A stretch of DNA of 64,000 nucleotides from Nymphaea colorata (lineage: Eukaryota > Streptophyta > Magnoliopsida > Nymphaeales > Nymphaeaceae), in assembly GCF_008831285.2 (NCBI RefSeq), contig NC_045148.1, forward strand, positions 7,259,001 through 7,323,000, in the 5' to 3' direction. The first letter of the stretch is position 1; every line of letters begins with the position of its first letter. The notes below the pieces were generated by a model. The model did not search any database, was not told the origin of the DNA, and worked only from the letters and a program-made list of their open reading frames with translations. The position numbers and the translations under genes were made by a program. Below, one piece after another: positions 22,301 through 33,007 of this stretch.

Positions 22301-22734
22301 TCTATGAGGAATTTCAGACATTATGTCTCTCTTAACGTAAATATCCGCTTAAGTGATTGCATTTTGAGATATTACGTTATTTTAGATGGTATGGGGTAAT
22401 TTTGAAATGTATAGATACAAGTACGCAATTACAGACTCTTTGATGGGTGGAATCCGTAATTGCTCTTAATATAAAATGGTAGTGGTCCCTAGGGTCGTAC
22501 AATGGTTGCCTGAAACGTTGGTTTCTAGGGTTTTCCTTTTCCCCATCTGAGAGAGACCTCAAGCGCATCGCAAAGACCCTGGAAGATCCTACCGCGATCT
22601 ACCATCCAGTTCCTCAGATGGATTCAGGTACGTTTCTGCTTCAGTTTAAGGTTTTGTTTAATTAAATGATTTAGCATGATACTGGTTTAGGGCATATCGT
22701 TTGTGTATGCATGAAGGGGAGAAATCCCAACAAT

Positions 22735-22745
22735 TGGTATCAGAG
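22735..22745 (+). promoter_or_regulatory. tRNA-Met primer binding site of second LTR element
   Basis: The plus strand reads TGGTATCAGAG, two bases after the LTR-like end 'cccaaca'. It matches the plant initiator tRNA-Met primer site seen at 3452-3469 but is on the opposite strand. Confidence 0.8.
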
Positions 22746-23595
22746 GGCCCATGTTCTTTGTTAAATCGTTGAATTTTTTGGTGATTTTGTGCGTCATCTC
22801 GTTCGGTTCTTCCCTGTTCTTGGCTGCGAGTTTAAAAAAAAAAAAATTCATGGGCGAGCAACGGAAGTCGTCGGGCTTCCGCTGCAGTCGCCTGAGGCAC
22901 AAGGAAGTATGGCGAAGGGACAGCCAGTTTTCGGTAGGCAACCGTCGTCAGAAGGCGACACCCGTCTGCCGGCCGTCCTGGCACGACCCGCTGGTGGCCC
23001 GTCGGTGGTTCCCCTGCGTCTGTCGCAGCCACCCAAGAGGAAGAAAAGGGAAAAGGGGCACAGGGAGGAGTAGGCAGTGAAGAGCGACAGTTGGGAGGTG
23101 TGACGGCTGGCGAAGGGCGACTGCCGGCGACATTGCTGTCGCCGAACGGGCCCGTCGAACCAGCCGGCACCCACCCAATGTCGCCGGTGGCCTTCGCTGC
23201 CGTCGACTGCCGTTTTTTAACCGTTCTCAAAACAGAGAAAAGGGGGGGGGGGAATGGAAGGGGAAACCGGCCAGAATAGGCCGGTTTCCGGCGTGCGTCG
23301 GCCCGCCATCGCGGCGGCCGACGTCCAGTGACTCTGGCGGCACCCGCCGGCGGCCACCCACGGTGTTGGGTGGCCTACTGGTGGAGCTTCACCGCCCGCC
23401 TGCTGTTCGGCAGGCGAGCGGTGGAGGCGAAGCCCGCGACACTGGGGTGGTTGATTTGGGTCGAACCGGGTCGGGTCTTGACAGACCCGATCCGGATCCA
23501 TCAGATTTTAAAAAAAAAATTCTTTCACCCGCCCGCGCCTCCACTTTTGATTTTTCGGATCGGGTCGGGTCCGACAGGGTCCATATGGTTTGCAT

Positions 23596-23963
23596 TTATA
23601 CTAGAACCGGTTCATTAAGTTCAGAACCGATTCGGTCCGATTCAGACCCTTTGGGAATCAGTTTGGACATTTTGAAATCGATTCAGATCTTTTCTGAACT
23701 GGTTCAGTTGATTTTCTGACCGGTTCGGACCCTTTTGAAACCGGTTCAGATTTTTGGGGACCAATTCGGACGATTTTGGAACCGATTCGGGCCATTTTCA
23801 GACCGGTTCAGTTAGTTTTTAGATCGACTCAGGGCTTTTCAGACCGGTTCATTCAGTTTTAGAACCGATTTTAGCCATTTTTTTAGCCGGTTCAGTGGGT
23901 TTTGGAACCGATACGATCTAATTTTGAACTGTTCATCCAATTTTTAGACCGGTTCAGCCCGAT
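23596..23963. repeat. degenerate 'accggttcag' tandem repeat
   Basis: A dozen or more imperfect units of about 25-35 bp carry variants of 'gaccggttcag' and 'gaaccgattcgg' separated by short T-rich spacers. The array ends exactly where array homology resumes at about 23966. It lies in the internal leader of the truncated LTR element. Confidence 0.8.
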
Positions 23964-24239
23964 TTAGAGCATTATGGTTCACATTTAACAATCATCATAT
24001 TAACTTACTTAAGTAAACCAAAGAAAATTTTAAGAAAAAAGAAACAATGGAATCCTTTCCAGCCTGCATGGGCACCCAGGTGCCTGCATGTTGTCTCATA
24101 GAGGATAACCCTCCCTTTGGCAGCACGTCCTTGCAACACAGGGAGGTGAACCTTCATGTAGACGTACAACCATTGAAGGTGTTTTTTAATGTTTACTTGG
24201 AGAAAACTGTTTCAACATAAATTTCGGAGGCCATACACT

Positions 24240-24440
24240 TGTGCTTCCATGGTTCTACCTTATTTGAGTCATTCAAGGCCTGTGGACCTATAGCTGATCC
24301 TTCAACTTAGTGTTGTACTTGCCACCCTTGGTTGCCTAGAGGAGTAACCCAAGAGAGCATGTTAATAATCATAGGATTCAAACCTTGGATCTTTGAGTGT
24401 GAGCCACCTAGCTGCTTGGTTGCCTTACAACCTTTGAGCA
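24240..24440 (-). mobile_element. tRNA-related SINE-like segment (M-intron family)
   Basis: The minus strand contains 'agctaggtggctcac' (A-box-like) and, about 25 bp on, 'ggtttgaatcc' (B-box-like, one mismatch to GGTTCGAATCC). Homologues lie at about 41050-41260, 42600-42690 and 55700-55910. The Pol III promoter arrangement suggests a SINE; the ends are not defined. Confidence 0.45.
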
Positions 24441-25238
24441 TCTGCCTAAATTAACTTGTTCTACCTAAGAAGAGAAAAGAAAATAAGAAGAAGAAGAAAA
24501 ACAAAGAGGGGAAACAATCATGCGGTGCATATAATAGTTGTCTATTGGCATGATCCTTTACGAATCGCTTAGAGCCCACGGTTGTGCACGCAACAAATGT
24601 ATAAGGAAAAATTTAGAAAGGGGATTAGAGTATTTTAGAATTTTTTTAGAAATAAATATATATTTTAAAGTTGCAACTTTTTAATAACCCCGACCTTTTA
24701 AAAGTTTTATTTTCAACTTTAATCAGGGTATTTTGGTCATTACACACCTCTATGCACAAGTGTGCACATTACCAGTTTGGGAAAAAAAGACAGGTTTTTG
24801 GTATAATTTTGTATGCGGCAACCTAAACTTTAGTTTTTTAAATAAGGAAAAAAAAGGAAAACATAAGCAATTTGAAAACGAAACCATGTGGTGCATAGAA
24901 GTAACTGTCGTTCGGCAAAATCTCCTTAAATCAGATTTTGTTGTTTATCTGTGGGATTATTCACGAGTTGCTGTGGTTGGTTTTCTGTTCTTTCAATGAC
25001 GTGATGGCAATCTGTTATGTTTTTCCCACATAAAAGATTGGATTTGGGACAGAGCTAATGCATCGCAAAATGCAGCAAAACCCTCAAATTGTGTCATATT
25101 AATCCAAATCTCAATACTCACTAGGCCTGAGTTAATGGCAGGGATTGGCAAGAAAAATTAAGGCAGGGATTGGCAAGAAAAATTAAGTGTTGGGCATGGA
25201 GTTAAACTCCCAAGTGTTGAAGTACTGTGAAGACTCAC

Positions 25239-26020
25239 CTTCATGAAGACTGCAACAGCCTTGGGAATCTCCTCAAACATGTCACCACCCACATGAGTGA
25301 CCCCCTGGTACTTTGGTGCAATAGCCACAACATGGGGAAGGTCCAGGTTTATCCCTTTCACCTGTGGGTACGTCTTCACTATCACTGCAATGATTTCTCC
25401 GGTGCCGCCACCTACATCGACAAGCGAGCCAAACCTACTGAACCCATGCCCATACTCTGCCATGACTGCCTTCATTATGATTTTGCTGGTACAAACCATA
25501 GCTGAATTGAATAGCTGGTTGAACTCAGGGTTTGCTACTCCATATCCCCAAAGATCTACACCAAGAACATTGTCGAAGACTACACCTCCCTCTTGCACAC
25601 ACCTGCTTAAACAATGCCATATAGACAAAGTGGAAGGATGGTTTTGCATGAGCACCATAGGAGCCAGGCTGAGCTCACCATCTCTGACCAACCATCTTGA
25701 GGCTGGCGTTAGACCAAACGCAGGCTGGGGGTCACTTCCGGCACCATTTTCATCACCAATCGGTCGATCACGCTGCCAAACACATGTTTCCTCACTAACA
25801 GCCTCATGATGCGGAAGAGCCAGCTGATATCCGGCGAGGATGCCGGCAGCTGCCGCCGCAGCTCAGCTGCAATCTGGTGTAGGGTCATGGCCCGGCCATT
25901 CCGGTGGATGATGTCTGCGATGCCGAGCTCGACTGCACATTTGAGCAACATCGAGTCGGCAAATGCAAAGAGTTGTTGGAATATCTCGACCTGACCTTGC
26001 ACCAGCCTCTCCTCTTCCAT
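25239..26020 (-). pseudogene. M-type O-methyltransferase pseudogene, unit 2, exon 1 only
   Basis: Exon 1 runs from 26020 to a good donor (AAG|gtgagt, 25239/25238). It begins MEEERLVQGQVEIFQQ; the upstream Met of unit 4 is absent here (CTG). It keeps [54 protein letters not shown] and VGGDMFEEIPKA. A one-base loss near 25776 (after RKHVF) shifts the frame, and three extra residues (RRQ) follow IAAEL. The matching exon 2 is absent because the foreign block 20529-23965 occupies its place, so neither catalytic histidine nor C terminus can be made. The minus-strand TATA-like 'ttataata' at about 26079 is retained. Confidence 0.9.
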
Positions 26021-27478
26021 CTCCAGCTATTTCCATTTTCCCTTCCTGTCTTGGACTTGTGAGAAAAGGTTGTGGGCAACTTATAATACCACATGGCAAG
26101 AGGTTGTTCTTTCTCACTTCCTCTCTTTCCCAATGGGGCGACCAAGATCGAGTTGCGTGCTTCATCACTGAATTTGGCCGATTCAACAATTTAGCTGAAA
26201 GAAACAGTGAACTGACATAAAATATATACGATCTATGAAGAAAATGGAAAAATATATTCAAATTAACTAACAATTAAAAACGCTTGGTGCATTTGGATAC
26301 ACTTTCACAACGATGTTTGAGAGCGAACGTGGTTTTGCGGGACCACCTCAAAATTAGGTTTCTGAAAACTCGTTGTTTTCCAAAACAGTGTCTTTCATGT
26401 TTTCAATTACCTGCTGGTTTTTTTTTTTTTCAGCCAAACCGACTTTTTAGAAAAAAGACACTGTTCATCTTGTTTTGGTCGGTTGATTTCAATTTTTTCA
26501 CTAGAATACTATGGGACTCTTAATTCTTATTCACAATTGGTTATGTAATTCTCAAATTACCTATCCACAGTTGAAGTCCTCTTTTGAACATGACACGCTG
26601 CTACTATCTTTGTTTTTTAAAAGAAAATTGCTTTTATTAAATACTAAAATTAAAAAAATAACAATATTCAGAAAGTTGGTAGGCGCCATCCTCATTAAGG
26701 ATAGGCTTATCGTACTACTCAAAAAGTAAAGCAACGGTCACCTTTTAGCAAATTAAATTCATCACCACCCTTTTCTGCGAACTAATAAGGACAGATTTCA
26801 CAAGCGAACTACCAAACTTTGTTTTAAAATCAAATGTTTTCGACACAATTCACAAAACCAGACACAAGTTTGATATATTTTTGGAAACCCGACACCGCTG
26901 AGGGGTTCTAATTTCAGAAAACAGAAACAAAAAGCATTATTTAAGTAAGAAAAGAATAAACTTAATACATATTTCTCATCAAATTACTCTTAAGATCATA
27001 TCTATAAGGTTAGATTGTAAAGTAAAGTACTTTAATAATTTCTTTTAAGGGTTCTGGTTTTTACCAATTCCTATATTGTTCATCCTTGGTGGTTCATCAT
27101 CCTAGCCTCATGTGCATGTGTGGCCCATCATTCTTCAACCATGTGACTTGCATGTGGATTGGTTTGCATGTCCACTTCAACATCAATGGTTTTAGATTCG
27201 TATCATCCCGTATGCAACCAGTCAACCAAATAAATGCAAACGCATTACATCCATCCACAATACGTAGGACCGCGTTGATGTTCCATCATGCCTTTCTACA
27301 TCTCCCATTGTTTGAGTGAGCTGGATGAAAAACTCCAGGAGTTGAAGATGGTGATCAAAAAGCTTTTCCTCTACATTCATTATTTAACACATTGGAAACA
27401 GTACGTAAAGTTAATTTGGGGCAGAGGCATGAAACAGTTTTTAAAGTGTTGAACGAATCTAACTAATTTGTGAATTAG

Positions 27479-27694
27479 ATGCAAGGGATAAAACTCACTT
27501 CAAAGTGGGGATTGATATGTTCTTTGATTGTCATATTTTTGCTTGCATGTGGATATCTTCCTTCTTCCCAAGACAAAACCACCCAATTGCCATTCACATG
27601 TATATACACATACATTCATTTGGAGCTAGGTAATGAAAACACGGTTAACCTTAAAACCTTAATTATTTTCATGGTTAATCAAAATAATCTATAA
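27479..27694 (+). CDS. small ORF with signal-peptide-like N terminus, unassigned
   Basis: The 71-codon frame begins MQGIKLTSKWGLICSLIVIF, continuing LLACGYLPSSQDK: a positively charged start, a hydrophobic core of about 15 residues and a plausible cleavage site, as in secreted proteins. A possible splice donor (ctag|gtaatg) occurs at about 27631, so it could be a first exon. It lies only in unit 2 with no homologue elsewhere in the window. I do not recognise a family; it may be chance or a gene fragment. Confidence 0.25.
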   Translation: MQGIKLTSKWGLICSLIVIFLLACGYLPSSQDKTTQLPFTCIYTYIHLELGNENTVNLKTLIIFMVNQNNL

Positions 27695-27930
27695 AATAAC
27701 TTTTGTTAAATTAAAAATCAAATGAATAAAAATTGCCAATTTTTTTTTTCCCTTTGAAAACGTCATGAAGAACGTACACGTCCTAATCTTGTTAACCCAA
27801 TTGTGGTTCTCTTTAGTTACTTTCTAACATTAATAAAGAAGTGTTCACATTACTACCTTGGACATTATGCATGTACTAATGTTGATGTATGTAGCTAATT
27901 ATGTACTAAAGTTGGTGGACATATTTAAGA

Positions 27931-28026
27931 GGACTATTCCAAACTGATTCACATGGAATTCAACCTTATTGAGGGTATTTTGTCAATAATTATAAGAAAA
28001 GGTCCTCTTCATCTCATACACAATCG

Positions 28027-28074
<48 letters not shown>

Positions 28075-28170
28075 CGATTGTGTATGAGATCAAGAGGACC
28101 TTTTCTTATAATTATTGACAAAATACCCTCAATAAGGTTGAATTCCATGTGAATCAGTTTGGAATAGTTC
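27931..28170. repeat. near-perfect foldback with 100-bp arms and (AT)n centre
   Basis: The left arm 27931-28030 and right arm 28071-28170 are reverse complements at 98 of 100 positions by my count. Mismatches are at the second outer base and within 'cctcttc/gatctcat'. The centre, 28031-28070, is pure (AT)n. It ends about 510 bp upstream of the P unit 2 start codon and has no counterpart in the other units. It could be a recent MITE, an inverted duplication or a hairpin RNA source. Confidence 0.95.
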
Positions 28171-28173
28171 TTT

Positions 28174-28175
<2 letters not shown>

Positions 28176-28216
<41 letters not shown>
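28176..28216. repeat. (TA)n(GA)n microsatellite
   Basis: A TA run followed by a GA run lies immediately after the right arm of the foldback. Confidence 0.95.
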
Positions 28217-28217
<1 letters not shown>

Positions 28218-28589
28218 TGTATATGGTGGTGGTTGTACCTCTCGTTACGTGGTACTTTGGATAACCAGGCGTGGCATATGGCTGAGGTCCATTCAGTGGC
28301 AGAGCCACATGTTGGCTGGTGTGGGTTCAGTGGCAGAGCCACATGTTGGCTGGTGTGGGGCAGTTGATCACACCACTTCACAAAATTAGTTTAATATATA
28401 TGTTAATATTTTAATATATTTGATTGTTATACATAAAAGTGTTTTGAAAATTAAAGGTAACCCACCACCTTAACTTTGTGATCCTTTGAATAAATCCCAC
28501 CATTTTGCCGCTGTGGAGGGGCACTTTTAGATTGTTGCCTATTTTTATTAGCTTATTTTACATTTTTTTTATTGTTGGGAGCACCTTAA

Positions 28590-28650
28590 TCATTTTCCTA
28601 TATCTCTGCTCCACATTTAACCCCTCCACTTCTTCCCACAAATCCAAGGG

Positions 28651-28680
<30 letters not shown>
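28590..28680 (+). promoter_or_regulatory. promoter-proximal region of P-type OMT unit 2
   Basis: Only about 90 bp before the ATG is alignable with unit 1 ('ttcctatat.tctgctc', 'cacatttaaccc', 'cacaaatc'). The TATA box of unit 1 (CTATATAACC) is changed to CTATATCTCT at about 28598. The leader ends in (GA)n and 'gacagagacagag' directly before the ATG. Confidence 0.5.
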
Positions 28681-28681
<1 letters not shown>

Positions 28682-31600
28682 TGGAAGAGGAGAGGCTGGT
28701 GCAAGGCCAAGTAGAAATATTCCGACAACTCTTTGCATTCGCAGACTCGATGGCACTCAAGTGTGCAGTCGAGCTTGGGATCGCAGACATAATCCACCGG
28801 AACGGCCGCCCCATGACCTTGCACCAGATAGCAGCTGAGCTGCCGGCAACCTCACCGGACATCGGTTGCCTCCTCCGCATCATGAGGCTGCTGGTCAGGA
28901 AACATATGTTTGTGCAGCACGATCCGCCACCTGGTGATGGAATTAACCACCAGCCCGAATTCGGTCTAACGCCAGCCTCTAGGTGGTTGGTCAAGGATGG
29001 TGAGCACAGTCTGGCTCCTATGGTCCTCATGCAAAACCATCCTTCTGCTTTGGCTCCATGGCACTGCTTCAGCAAGTGCGTGCAAGAGGGAGGTGTAGCC
29101 TTCAAGAAGGCTCATGGTCTAGATATCTGGGAATATGGAGCTGTCAACCCTGAATTTAACCAGCTATTCAATTCTGCTATGGCTTGTACAAACAAAATCA
29201 TAATGAAGGCAGTCATAGCCAAGTATGAGCATGGGTTCAATAGGCTTTCCTCGCTTGTGGATGTCGGTGGCGGCACCGGAGCAGCCATTGCAGAGATAGT
29301 GAAGGCCTGCCCACACTTGAAAGGGATCAACCTGGACCTCCCCCATGTTGTTGCCACTGCACCAGAGTACCAGGGGATCACTCATGTGGGTGGCGACATG
29401 TTTGTGGAGATTCCCAAGGCGGATGCCGTCTTTATGAAGGTGAGTCTTCACATGGTTTTTTTTTCACCTATTTTATTGGGTGTGGTGAACACTTAGTTCG
29501 AACAAGTCGACTCGATAAAGCTTGGTTTAAGTTCTGAGTTTGAGTCGAGTCTTGTAACAAATGAATTGAGTTCCAGTTTTCTTAATGACTTCTGCATTTA
29601 ACCGAGTGGAGCTCCAGTTTACGGAGCTTGACTCGATAAAGCTTGACTTGACTCACTCATCTCAGCCAATGAAGACGGGATAGGCACCGAACTCTGAAGA
29701 ATAGTCTTCAACGTGCAAGCCCGCCGGGGTGGATGATGGCTCGGGATAGACTTGAAAAGGAAACCATTTTCCGGCCTTCTACCGATGCCTTATTACCTCT
29801 GCCATGTTGCAGCGGTCCAGCCAATGACCTTCCAACATCATAAAAGAAACAGCTCTCTCAACAATCAATGCATCTCCGATTCCGAAGGTCTCCGTCCATT
29901 AAAAAGTGAGTTGGGGAGAGTTGTTTGCCCTTCTTTTTTAGTCCTGTATCAAAGAGGACAGATCAGTTTGCACCTCTTGATTTAGGAAGATTTTTAAGAG
30001 ATTGCGCCTTATGGTTTGTTAATTGCCATCTTCTTTTGCATGGTTAAGTAAAACCGTGTAAGGTCTCCCATAATTTTGTTAAATACTACCTACACTGGCT
30101 GATTGTGCAATCAGCCTTGGTGGGGAAGTATTACACATCTCTTTTGGGAAAACGGTCAAACTAAGAAAAGTATATATATATATATATGTTGGTAAACCAC
30201 ACACTTAGGTTAGGGGTAAAAACCAGAACCTTTAATTTTTTTTGCTAAATTTTAAATAAAATATAACCATCCTAATATATTTGTAAAAAATATTTTGCTA
30301 TAAAACATGTTTTCAATCAAACTATTTTTATGAAAAATGTTGATTTTCAAATATATGTACATGCGTATGAATGCATTTTTTGGTCAATAATAAACCGTTC
30401 TACAACTGAACCTAGTCGGCCAATTCACCAAATTGTAGTGCATGTGCTGTTTCATCCTCCTATTTTTACAATTATTAAATGTATTGAGCATCAAATAAAG
30501 GAGACCGATGAAATTTTCTGAGTTTCCTGGATTGGATTGGAACCTAAATCGCATGGGTATGGGTTCCGATACAGAGATGTGGATACAGGCACAACAAGTT
30601 TAGATAATGTGAGTAGAGGGTACAAATGTGACTTACATTGGGACAATTATGATAGAGTTATATATAAATATATATGCGGTGTCCAATGGGACTTTTGGCC
30701 CTTTCAGTTGGATCATGATCATTTTCAAGAATCCAACAACATAATATACTTAAACTGTTCAAAACTTTAGGTTTGAAAAAGGAACATGAAAACCTACTGG
30801 ATATAATGGACTTCTTTATTACATGATCAACCTAAGCCATCACTTGTTTTGTTGTTTCTTGATGCCCATGTAAAAACTGATTTACACAATGATTTTTTTA
30901 TTTTCTTTAAACACACAGATTTGGCAATATGACCATAATCATGTGTTGGTTTGCCATGAACTGGCCGAATATCGAATCTAAGACATGCCCGCACACACAC
31001 ACACACATTATATCTAAGCAAACACACATGCACACACATATAGGGGTGAACGCCGAGCCGAGCTACTCGAGACTTGTTAAAGCTCGGCTCGTGAACGAGT
31101 TCCAGCCAAAGTCATTTGCTTAATGAGTCGAGCTCGGGTTCATGAGTCGACTCATTCAAACAATCGAGTTGAGTTCGAGTTCAACACGTAATTGCCGAGT
31201 CGAGCTTGATCCTTAATCTAGTTTGTCGAGCCTTAATCAAGTCGATATATTCAAACGAGTTTACAAGTTTGTCGAGCCTTAATTGAGTCGAGCTCGAGCT
31301 GAACACATAATGATGAATATCAATTCTATTCAAACGAGTTTGTCGAGCCTTAATCAAGTTGAGCTCGAGCTGACTGAAATCGGGTGTGACTCGGCTCGTG
31401 TTAACCCCTACACACATATATACACAAACGAGCCAAGCTTGAGTTCAGTTCATTCAGACAAAGCCACAAGTTCATTTCTAGAAACAGGTAAAGGTGATCT
31501 GTTCTACATGTTTAGCTCATCGAGAATGGTACAACCAAAGGTAAAGATCAGAATGTGATAGAAATACATTATGTAATTAAGTTATTGACCTCCTTTGGCT

Positions 31601-32059
31601 AAAAATGTGCTTATTTCAAGCAGTTGATCTAAATCGCTACGCTTTTGCTTGCAAAATTCATTCCTCATAAGGTACCATATGGGAAATTGAATTCCCATAA
31701 CCATATATTACCAGCATTACTACTCATCTTTGCCTTCTAATTTCTCTGTGATGTAGTGGATATTGCATGATTGGAGTGATGACCACTGCATAAAGATATT
31801 GAAGCAATGTAGGAAAGCAATTCCACATGACAATGGGAAGGTCGTAATAGTGGATGCTGTGCTGCAGTCCAATGTCACCGAAGATGCCTGGGAAGATACT
31901 AGAATGGCATTTGATGTAACAATGATTGCACACGCTTCGGGAGGGAAGGAGAGGACAGAAGTGGAGTGGAGGAAGCTGCTGAAGGATGGAGGGTTCAACC
32001 ATTACAACATAATCTCCCTCCCTTCTCTTCCATCTCTAATTGAAGTTTTTCCAAATTGA
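28681..32059 (+). CDS. P-type class II plant O-methyltransferase, unit 2, intact
   Basis: Exon 1 is 28681-29439 (253 codons, AAG|gtgagt) and exon 2 is 31757-32059 (100 codons plus stop, gtag|TGG), encoding 353 aa and colinear with the unit 1 P gene. I count about two dozen differences in exon 1, so roughly 90% identity. Motif [22 protein letters not shown], catalytic LHDWSDDH and GGKERTEVEW are all present. The predicted role is SAM-dependent methylation of a small hydroxylated metabolite in the cytosol. Differences near the likely substrate pocket include Met117 (Trp in unit 1), Phe130, and Phe159 and Phe163 (Cys and Val in unit 1), so substrate range may differ. Its far upstream region is not shared with unit 1. 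Confidence 0.94.
29440..31756 (+). other. intron of P-type OMT unit 2
   Basis: This 2317-bp GT-AG intron, phase 0, is homologous to the unit 1 intron. The ~100-bp tandem repeat has shrunk to one partial unit (about 30430-30500), and a unit-specific hAT MITE is inserted at 31041-31410. Confidence 0.85.
31041..31410. mobile_element. hAT-type MITE with exact 8-bp target duplication, in P unit 2 intron
   Basis: The 370-bp element begins TAGGGGTGAACGCCGAGCCG and ends CGGCTCGTGTTAACCCCTA (inverted ends, few mismatches). It is flanked by identical cacacata at 31033-31040 and 31411-31418. The interior is rich in 'gagctcgag' and 'gtcgagccttaat' repeats. The unit 1 and 3 introns lack it, so it inserted after the units separated. 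Confidence 0.9.
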
Positions 32060-32534
32060 ATACTAGAAACACTAAGCATGCCATAGAACTTGTGAACAAT
32101 GTTAATGTTAGTTCTTAAGTTTGCAATTAGAAGGAGAAAAAAATCAAGCATGTGGACAAGCCAATTTCATGAGTGTCTGTCAGCATTGGATCTATTTCAT
32201 TTGTTGAATAATATGTACTACAATGAAATGTTAGAGATGTGAGGGGCATCTAAGCAGTTCGGAGTCTCACTTTTAGACTGATGGTTGGTTACAATTTAAG
32301 AATGGAATCCCAGCTATTCTATAGGATTTACAGTTCAAGAGATATCTATGGGTTTGCCTTCAGTAGTAGTTTCTATCTGTCATTTAAAACTCCCAAAATG
32401 TGCATCTCTATCAAATATGGCATGTATATATGGTAGGCATAGGGTCAATAGTGGTGTTGGGGAACTAGTCTTCTTTCCTTAATATCCCTTTGCAAGCCAA
32501 AAACTCGAGGAAGTGTTTTCATCTCTATTCAAAG

Positions 32535-33007
32535 TAGGGATGTTCATGAGCTGAGCTTGAGCCAAGCTAGTCTAGCTCTCGCTCGGCTCAGGTCTCCATA
32601 ACCACAGCTCAAACTTAGTATGAGCTCGAGTTGACTAACTACAGCTTTGCTCAGCCTAAGCTTAAGATGCTTAAGGTTCTCAGCTGAGCTCAAGCTGGAG
32701 CTTAGCTAGCCATTTACTAAAAACTGAATTTCTTTTTAAATCAATGTGTAGCACGGTGATTTGAAATTTGACCTTCCTATGAACACTTTCTCTTTGTTGA
32801 CAAAAAGGCAAATCATTTTTTACTTGTACTATTACCATGAATTTAAACGAATTCAAATGATTCTAGCTTTGCCTAGCTCAAGCTAGCTCCACTTGCTTGC
32901 TTCATCAAGTTCATTTCTCAACTCAAACTGGACTCCGAGCTCGAGTCAAGTTTAGCAAGGTGAGTTCAAGTCTAGCCCCAGTTGACTTGACTAATTGAAC
33001 ATCCCTA
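32535..33007. mobile_element. hAT-type MITE, orthologous copy in unit 2
   Basis: Begins TAGGGATGTTCATGAGC and ends GAACATCCCTA. The flanks are attcaaag and gttcaaag, so the target duplication has one change compared with unit 1. It is about 80 bp longer than the unit 1 copy owing to internal differences. Confidence 0.82.

Larger units (their letters stand above)
20529..23965. other. foreign block interrupting the array between units 1 and 2
   Basis: Homology with the array stops at about 20528 ('gccagatatgaag' against 'gccagacatggaag' in unit 3) and resumes at about 23966 ('ttcacatttaacaatcatc', matching 55400). The expected M-type 3' flank, exon 2 and part of its intron are missing from this position. 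The block contains a SWEET gene fragment and a truncated LTR element. The part 20529-21800 is AT-rich with no gene I recognise. Confidence 0.75.
22300..23965 (+). mobile_element. truncated LTR retroelement: LTR, primer site and non-coding leader
   Basis: An LTR-like region from about 22300 (left border uncertain by some 30 bp) has a TATA box (22468-22476) and ends 'gaaatcccaaca' at 22732. A tRNA-Met primer site TGGTATCAGAG follows at 22735-22745. The internal sequence is GC-rich from about 22850 to 23470, then becomes a degenerate repeat. No gag, protease, integrase or reverse transcriptase motif is seen, and no 3' LTR precedes the return to array sequence at 23966. It is a truncated or non-autonomous element inserted in the SWEET fragment. 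Confidence 0.7.
26021..28590. other. divergent intergenic region of unit 2, mostly unit-specific
   Basis: Near the M side (26021-26700) it resembles units 1 and 4, including the MITE-like 'ggtgcatttggatac' at about 26285. From about 26750 to 28590 it does not match the unit 1 or unit 3 P promoter. This part holds a small ORF with a signal-peptide-like start (27479-27694), a long foldback (27931-28170) and a duplicated 'ggcagagccacatgttggct' direct repeat (about 28300-28350). Confidence 0.55.

Noticed and set aside
22751-23501. Overlapping long frames in the GC-rich leader of the LTR element
   Set aside because: High GC lowers stop-codon frequency. Frames occur on both strands with Pro/Arg/Gly-rich composition and no recognisable domain.
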